A model generated the notes under the pieces. The model was not told the origin of the DNA, made no database searches, and was given only the letters and a program-made list of their open reading frames with translations. Below, piece after piece: positions 5,491 to 6,071 of a stretch of 6,071 nt of DNA. The position numbers were made by a program, and so were the translations under genes. The stretch's first letter is position 1. Each line of letters opens with the position of its first letter. The stretch is from Bacteriovoracaceae bacterium (lineage in GTDB: Bacteria; Bdellovibrionota; Bacteriovoracia; Bacteriovoracales; Bacteriovoracaceae): contig JAKLJM010000147.1 in the NCBI GenBank assembly GCA_023151145.1, forward strand, positions 1-6,071, in the 5' to 3' direction.

Positions 5491-6071
5491 ATGAAAAATC
5501 TGTTGCCCATCCTCCTTATTTCCACCCTTTTACTTCCAAGCATTGCTTGGGCCAAACCCAACAATGAAAGTCATGAACTCGTAAATAAATCACGCTCTTT
5601 GATGAGTGAATTTTTATTAATGAGTGACGGTGTGGGAAAAAAAGAAATGATTGATAAATTTGGCACAAAATGGATAGACAACACCAATCGTTTTCTAAAG
5701 TCGGCCGTTAGAAATAAAGATTTCATGAAAACTCCCGAAGCTTTAAAACTGATGAAGTCTTCGACCATGCTCACAAACTATCTGGCCGTCAAAAATCATT
5801 TCGACAAATGTGTCAAAGACCAAAAAAATAAAAGGCAATTAGCTCAACGAACGTTAGATGTGATCCTGCAAAACGACAAAGAAGTTAATCCATGCCAACC
5901 TATTCTCTCTGGTTTTAGTGACTTTAAAAGTTTTCAACAACAAAATATTAAATTGATGAAAAAACTGATCACTCCACAGTATGAAAGTGAAATTAAAAAA
6001 CAGATTCTCACCAATACCACTCTGGCATATTTACGATTTCAAAGAAAATTTGATGACTCGGCATTTAAAGC
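5491..6071 (+). CDS. Exported protein with signal peptide, unknown function (C-terminus cut off)
   Basis: The first 193 codons are visible and the gene runs off the right edge. The N-terminus is a classical Sec signal peptide: MKN, a hydrophobic core LLPILLISTLLLPSI, and a likely signal peptidase I site after AWA (residues 19-21), leaving mature Lys22. There is no lipobox cysteine. The mature part is helical and lysine-rich, with two cysteines, C107 (HFDKCVKD) and C135 (VNPCQPIL). They could form a disulfide in the periplasm or outside the cell. I recognise no enzyme motif. The ATG at 5491 is the only possible start: in-frame codons back to a TAA at 5446 contain no ATG, GTG or TTG. There is no evident Shine-Dalgarno sequence. 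The gene diverges from the DUF6178-like gene. The coding call is strong; the function is unknown. Confidence 0.85.
   Translation, partial: MKNLLPILLISTLLLPSIAWAKPNNESHELVNKSRSLMSEFLLMSDGVGKKEMIDKFGTKWIDNTNRFLKSAVRNKDFMKTPEALKLMKSSTMLTNYLAVKNHFDKCVKDQKNKRQLAQRTLDVILQNDKEVNPCQPILSGFSDFKSFQQQNIKLMKKLITPQYESEIKKQILTNTTLAYLRFQRKFDDSAFK
5536..5550 (+). repeat. Perfect 6-bp inverted repeat in the signal-peptide coding region
   Basis: CCAAGC-ATT-GCTTGG is a perfect palindromic stem with a 3-nt loop, within codons 16-20 of the exported-protein gene. In mRNA it would form a compact hairpin about 45 nt after the start codon. It may affect early translation or simply reflect codon choice. Confidence 0.3.

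Noticed and set aside
5571..5774. 67-codon minus-strand frame opposite the exported-protein gene
   Set aside because: Antisense to a gene with a clear signal peptide and coherent protein; no ribosome binding site or promoter seen.

Overview
The window is AT-rich (roughly one third G+C by eye) and densely coded on both strands. It carries seven genes: five complete, plus one cut off at each edge. There are no rRNA, tRNA, CRISPR, phage or insertion-sequence signals. A REC-HD response regulator, a CpaF-type ATPase and a DUF6178-like protein together, in a low-G+C background, suggest a predatory or related bacterium of the Bdellovibrionota, more likely the low-G+C Bacteriovoracales than Bdellovibrio itself. 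This taxonomic reading is an inference from gene content and composition, not a search result.

Left half (1-2540, minus strand): a tight three-gene operon, transcribed right to left, with 11 nt between each pair of genes. It encodes an unrecognised 226-residue helical protein, a complete CpaF/TadA-family secretion ATPase, and a response regulator whose receiver domain is followed by an HD-type output domain, cut off by the left edge. No Tad or type IV pilus membrane, pilin or secretin genes are visible next to the ATPase, so it may be an orphan motor or the edge of a larger cluster to the left.

Middle (2541-3565): a short divergent intergenic region with an unusually symmetric pair of overlapping promoter-like elements that share a TTATAA core. 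To its right, on the plus strand, lie two small, closely spaced genes of unknown function (171 and 122 residues, 8 nt apart). They may be co-controlled with the ATPase operon.

Right half (3566-6071): a 579-residue acidic protein resembling the DUF6178 family lies on the minus strand, tail to tail with the small-gene pair and separated from it by only 6 nt. A 179-nt divergent intergenic region follows, then the start of a plus-strand gene for an exported protein with a clear signal peptide, cut off by the right edge.

No clear defence system or other obviously novel machine is seen. The best leads are the ATPase/REC-HD/unknown operon and the symmetric promoter that appears to drive it together with two small unknown genes.
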